Shown here: positions 61,363-64,000 of the stretch, one piece after another | How the letters are laid out: the number at the start of each line of letters is the position of its first letter | Numbering within the stretch: position 1 is the first letter of the stretch | Made by a program: the position numbers and the translations under genes | Source: Bradyrhizobium sp. 149 | GTDB lineage: Bacteria > Pseudomonadota > Alphaproteobacteria > Rhizobiales > Xanthobacteraceae | DNA length: 64,000 nt | Direction of reading: 5' to 3' | NCBI RefSeq assembly: GCF_023073915.1 | Contig: NZ_JADPKK010000023.1 | Coordinates: 62,001-126,000 of the forward strand | The notes under the pieces: generated by a model | Told to the model about the DNA's origin: nothing | Databases searched by the model: none | The model's input: only the letters and a program-made list of their open reading frames with translations

Positions 61363-61801
61363 TCGAAAGCGGAATTCCCTGCTCTTCTTCAGTAGTTGCG
61401 CGCGATTACGCCCTCGCGGCCCGACGCGCCGCTGTCCGGTAAGACGCGCCGGGCCTAACCATTCCCTGCTTTCCCCGTAAGGTCTGGCTGAGCCATCATA
61501 GAGCGATTCTAGAAGCGCCTTATACGTCCACGTCTATGTGCAGCGCCCCTCCCGCTTCGCAGCAAAACGCCCGTCTTCGGCTTTCGTGCGACCCATCGTA
61601 GTTTCGAGTTCTGCCCTCGCGCCGACAGCTTGCGACCACTGGAGATCCGAACAAGAAGCAATTGAGTCGACGGCAAAAGGCTGCCGAGTTTTGAACACCA
61701 GTTTGCAACATGGGAAAACTGCTTTAGGTCAGCCGGTCTGCTTTTTCCGAATCGCCGAACGTGCTCGGTCACGGCTATATCTCGGGTTGCGGAGTTGAGG
61801 C
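61363..61801. other. Gene-poor stretch before two tiny membrane proteins
   Basis: No supported gene. Overlapping ORFs at 61509-61798 on both strands carry no recognised motif. Confidence 0.3.
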
Positions 61802-61957
61802 ATGAGCCACTTTTTATCCGTGCTGCTGTTGGTGACGGCCGTATTTCTGACCGTCTGTCTCGGAGTGTCAGCCTGGCGGATCTCGGACGAGAGGGGCGTC
61901 GAAATCACCGGTCAAATCCCGCACCAGTCCTTTGGCTTGAAGCCGGCCGCTCAATAG
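61802..61957 (+). CDS. Tiny single-span membrane protein
   Basis: A 51-residue ORF: MSHFLSVLLLVTAVFLTVCL followed by GVSAWRISDERGVEITG. An N-terminal hydrophobic helix with a short polar tail is typical of small membrane proteins. GAGG lies 2 nt before the ATG, too close to be ideal. The next tiny membrane ORF starts 52 nt later, so they may be co-transcribed. Confidence 0.45.
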   Translation: MSHFLSVLLLVTAVFLTVCLGVSAWRISDERGVEITGQIPHQSFGLKPAAQ

Positions 61958-62009
61958 GAACATTTCGAGATCCAGAGAGTCGGAGGGCCACAAAGCCGCG
62001 ATCACACCG

Positions 62010-62168
62010 ATGGACAAAGCGGTTGCTTATGCGATTTCGATATTCATCGTCGTTGTAGGCGTCGGGATCCTTGTTGCCAGTATCACTTCCAGCTCGCCAG
62101 CCTTATGGACGTGCGTTGCCGTCGTTCTCATTTCGATTGGTCTCGTGAGCGCCTTTGGCGATTGCTAA
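62010..62168 (+). CDS. Tiny two-span membrane protein
   Basis: A 52-residue ORF with two hydrophobic helices: AVAYAISIFIVVVGVGILVA and LWTCVAVVLISIGLVSAFG. The length and composition point to a genuine small membrane protein. It follows another one and precedes the DUF2939-like gene. Function unknown. Confidence 0.5.
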   Translation: MDKAVAYAISIFIVVVGVGILVASITSSSPALWTCVAVVLISIGLVSAFGDC

Positions 62169-62221
62169 CGATTAGCTAGCCTCGGCCAGCCTCGGAACAA
62201 AGCTCACCTGCCTACATTTCC

Positions 62222-62467
62222 ATGAAGTGGCTCATCGGTATCCTCCTGGTTGTGCTGGTCTGCGTAGGAGTTTATGCCGGGTCGGCCTTCGTGTCGCTGG
62301 TAGGTTTGGTTTCCGCCGTCCGAGGTGCCGATGTCGCGCAAGTCATTGCTCCGACCGATATGCTCCGCGTCCGCCATTCCGTCGACCAGGTGATGACGAC
62401 TATGACGCTTTCCGCAGTGGGTACGCGCAGAGCTGCGCGGGGGGTGGAGCATGTTTCGTGCAGATGA
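62222..62467 (+). CDS. DUF2939-like small protein, probably C-terminally altered
   Basis: An 81-residue ORF opening MKWLIGILLVVLVCVGVYAG, a signal anchor, and continuing SAFVSLVGLVSAVRGADVAQ then VIAPTDMLRVRHSVDQV. This is the pattern of the N-terminus of DUF2939 proteins. From about residue 60 (TTMTLSAVGTRRAARGVE) the match is lost, suggesting a frameshift or truncation. Function unknown. Confidence 0.5.
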   Translation: MKWLIGILLVVLVCVGVYAGSAFVSLVGLVSAVRGADVAQVIAPTDMLRVRHSVDQVMTTMTLSAVGTRRAARGVEHVSCR

Positions 62468-63034
62468 AGAGCACAGTGGCGCGGCTCAGCCGAAACATCA
62501 CGAGGCGGGATCTTGCGCTTGGGCGCCGCAGCTTCAAGCTCCGGCAGTCTGGGCTGGAGGTACCCAGAAGCGGCAGCGTTGAAGGCCGCGACGTGGGAGA
62601 TCGCTTAGCGTGCTCTCGCAGCATTTGCATTCTCCTATGTGAATCAGGGCTCGAATTCTGCCAAATACGTCGCGAGCGGAGCCATCTAAGTTCAAGCTGA
62701 GAAACTTGCATCGCAGATTAGATTGCGCTTTTTCCCGAACTTCTGTTAGAATTGGCCGGGCAACGGGTAAGCCACCTTGGCATGCTTCCGCGACCGAGGC
62801 TGGCACCGGTTCATCTCGCATCTATTTTCACCCGGGTCTGGAGCGGCAGCCCTGCTAGGCTAGTCAATTTCAAGCAACGATCCTTAATCGGCGCTTTACA
62901 CAACTGATGCCGCGTTCGGGCGGCCTCTTTGCCTGACATCGACTGCGAATGAATCGCTTTTTTGCTGGATTTTCCCGCTCAACGGCTTCATACTCGTCCT
63001 CATTGAAAACTCAATTGTTTCCGGGGACATTGTG
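62468..63034. other. Gene-poor stretch
   Basis: About 570 bp without a supported gene. The region from about 62930 to 63030 is relatively AT-rich and probably contains the promoter of the following small gene. Confidence 0.35.
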
Positions 63035-63340
63035 ATGGCAAAACCTGCCGTTTCCCGTGATGCATTTCGTGGGTTGTTCGCCTTCTATGCTGCGAAAGCT
63101 CATCACGACCACAAACACGAGGGCGAACATTGCCTTTTGAAGCTGTTCGGATCTGCTGAAGACATTCCTGGAAGCTTATTGCAGCAATGGTCGAACAGAG
63201 TTGACCTGCTCGGCTTCGAGACCGTTGGCCGCATAATGGAGCCGCGCGCCCGTCAAATCACCGATGGTAACGCGCGTTATGACCATGCCAGCGACTTTCT
63301 CCACGCACTCTTAAGAGACCTCGGCCAAAAAGTGCAGTGA
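63035..63340 (+). CDS. Small conserved protein of unknown function, paralogue 2
   Basis: A 101-residue protein: MAKPAVSRDAFRGLFAFYAA, FGSAEDIPGSLLQQWSNRVD and YDHASDFLHALLRDLGQKVQ. It is very similar to the protein encoded at 55394-55699 on the other strand. The ATG at 63035, rather than the GTG three bases before it, is favoured by GGGGA 7 nt upstream and by alignment with the paralogue. Function unknown. Confidence 0.7.
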   Translation: MAKPAVSRDAFRGLFAFYAAKAHHDHKHEGEHCLLKLFGSAEDIPGSLLQQWSNRVDLLGFETVGRIMEPRARQITDGNARYDHASDFLHALLRDLGQKVQ

Positions 63341-63348
63341 TCAAGCCG

Positions 63349-63565
63349 CCGCGCTCATGCTGCGGCAGTCGTCAAACGCGCGATTTTTTTGCGAACTCTT
63401 GCCGCGCTTACGATCAAGTTGGACTTCATAAGGGACCTTCTGGCCTCAGCCAAACCTGACAAGCCGGCGCGTTCCACCGAGCTAATATGCACAACAACAT
63501 CCTTGTCGCCGTCTTCGGGGCCGGATGAAGATCGCCTTGAGCCTAACAGCGCGCGAACCGGCGTG
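63349..63565 (-). pseudogene. Cold-shock (CspA-family) protein pseudogene
   Basis: The - strand reads FIRP, then after a shift EDGDKDVVVHISSVERAGLS and GLAE. A one-base loss within GAGGCC then moves the frame. The correct continuation GQKVPYEVQLDRKRGKSSQK ends at a stop near 63349. These are the RNP-2-like VHIS segment and the C-terminal strands of a CspA-type protein. The N-terminal KWF(N) strand is also degraded. At least two frameshifts make it non-functional. Confidence 0.75.
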
Positions 63566-63780
63566 CTTTTCAAGCACTCAGCTGGTCTAAGCAGCGAGCA
63601 AACGATCACAGCCGACGACCGCTGGGCTTGTGAAGTATTTCACACGCGCGAACAGAAAAGCTTATTACCCTCGCGCGGACCGGAGATACTCCGATCCAGC
63701 AACGTTTTGGAATGGCCCCTCACCGGTCTCACCGTGAAGCAAAAGGGAAATGCATTGCTATCCTTCACAGGAACACGACG

Positions 63781-63987
63781 ATGATCGCCGACAATTCGGC
63801 GCGTGCACATCACATCAATATTCAACGCTACCACCTCTTATTGCAAACCACTCTGACGGAGTTCGAGCGCCAGTTCGTCGAAAGGCGCCTGCGCGAGGAG
63901 CAATCGAAGCTGAAGATGCTGGTCAGTTCGCGCTCAAGCAACCTACACCACGATCAATCAAGCGGCCCAGATGACCCCGCAGGCTAG
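63781..63987 (+). CDS. Small helical hypothetical protein
   Basis: A 68-residue protein: MIADNSARAHHINIQRYHLL, LQTTLTEFERQFVERRLREE then SKLKMLV. It is probably a helical hairpin and resembles small Bradyrhizobium proteins seen as hypothetical. The frame is open upstream to 63712 but the similarity begins at ATG 63781. Function unknown. Confidence 0.6.
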   Translation: MIADNSARAHHINIQRYHLLLQTTLTEFERQFVERRLREEQSKLKMLVSSRSSNLHHDQSSGPDDPAG

Positions 63988-64000
63988 CTGCGCTTACCCC

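Noticed and set aside
1..64000. tRNA, rRNA or island attachment site
   Set aside because: Integrase remnants suggest island DNA, so a tRNA-type attachment site was looked for, but no convincing cloverleaf or rRNA sequence was recognised by eye; a covariance-model scan would be needed to be sure.

Overview
The window looks like chromosomal DNA of a high-GC alphaproteobacterium, most probably Bradyrhizobium or a close relative. The evidence is base composition, Rhizobiales-like sugar-transferase, Wza and PrtD/HlyD-type proteins, and many very small proteins and decayed fragments of types I recognise from Bradyrhizobium. The genus is an inference, since no rRNA or housekeeping marker is present.

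Region A (1-16.4 kb, all + strand) is an extracellular-polysaccharide locus with an unusual acyl or aminoacyl activation module. It encodes the C-terminus of an adenylate-forming ligase, a free-standing acyl carrier protein, a sugar nucleotidyltransferase, a DegT-type aminotransferase, a phosphoglycosyl transferase, an NAD-dependent epimerase and a Wza-like export protein. These are followed by a short LuxR regulator, a GT4 glycosyltransferase, an O-antigen ligase/polymerase-like membrane protein, an AsnB amidotransferase, a Wzz/BY-kinase-like protein and a 910-residue adenylation-carrier-thioesterase protein. Together they look able to make a nucleotide-activated amino sugar, put it on a lipid carrier, decorate it with an acyl or amino-acid group and export it.

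Region B (16.5-21.7 kb) holds a secreted DsrE-like protein, a coiled-coil/Sel1-like protein, a TAXI-type TRAP solute-binding protein, a small secreted protein and a PrmC/HemK-like methyltransferase. Region C (21.8-26.6 kb, - strand) is a complete type I secretion operon whose likely substrate has a TIM-barrel glycosidase-like domain and a long Gly/Ser/Asp/His-rich tail instead of RTX repeats.

Region D (26.7-42.1 kb) is gene-poor and decayed. It contains an intact IS110-family element, fragments of IS481, IS1182 and integrase genes, pseudogenes of Ku, an ABC-type solute-binding protein, a response regulator and acetyl-CoA synthetase, a NYN-domain protein, a second DsrE-like protein and several tiny ORFs.

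Region E (42.2-49.0 kb, - strand) is a second type I secretion operon: RTX protein, ABC exporter, HlyD adaptor, LuxR regulator and M23 peptidase. Region F (49-64 kb) is again accessory and decayed. It has an intact IS481-family element with a 4-bp target duplication, a broken transposase, pseudogenes of PHB depolymerase, cold-shock and zinc-ribbon proteins, a pair of paralogous unknown small proteins, small membrane proteins and a dispersed inverted repeat of about 200 bp. In both secretion operons a strong palindrome lies between the substrate gene and the exporter gene. No rRNA, tRNA or CRISPR array was recognised.
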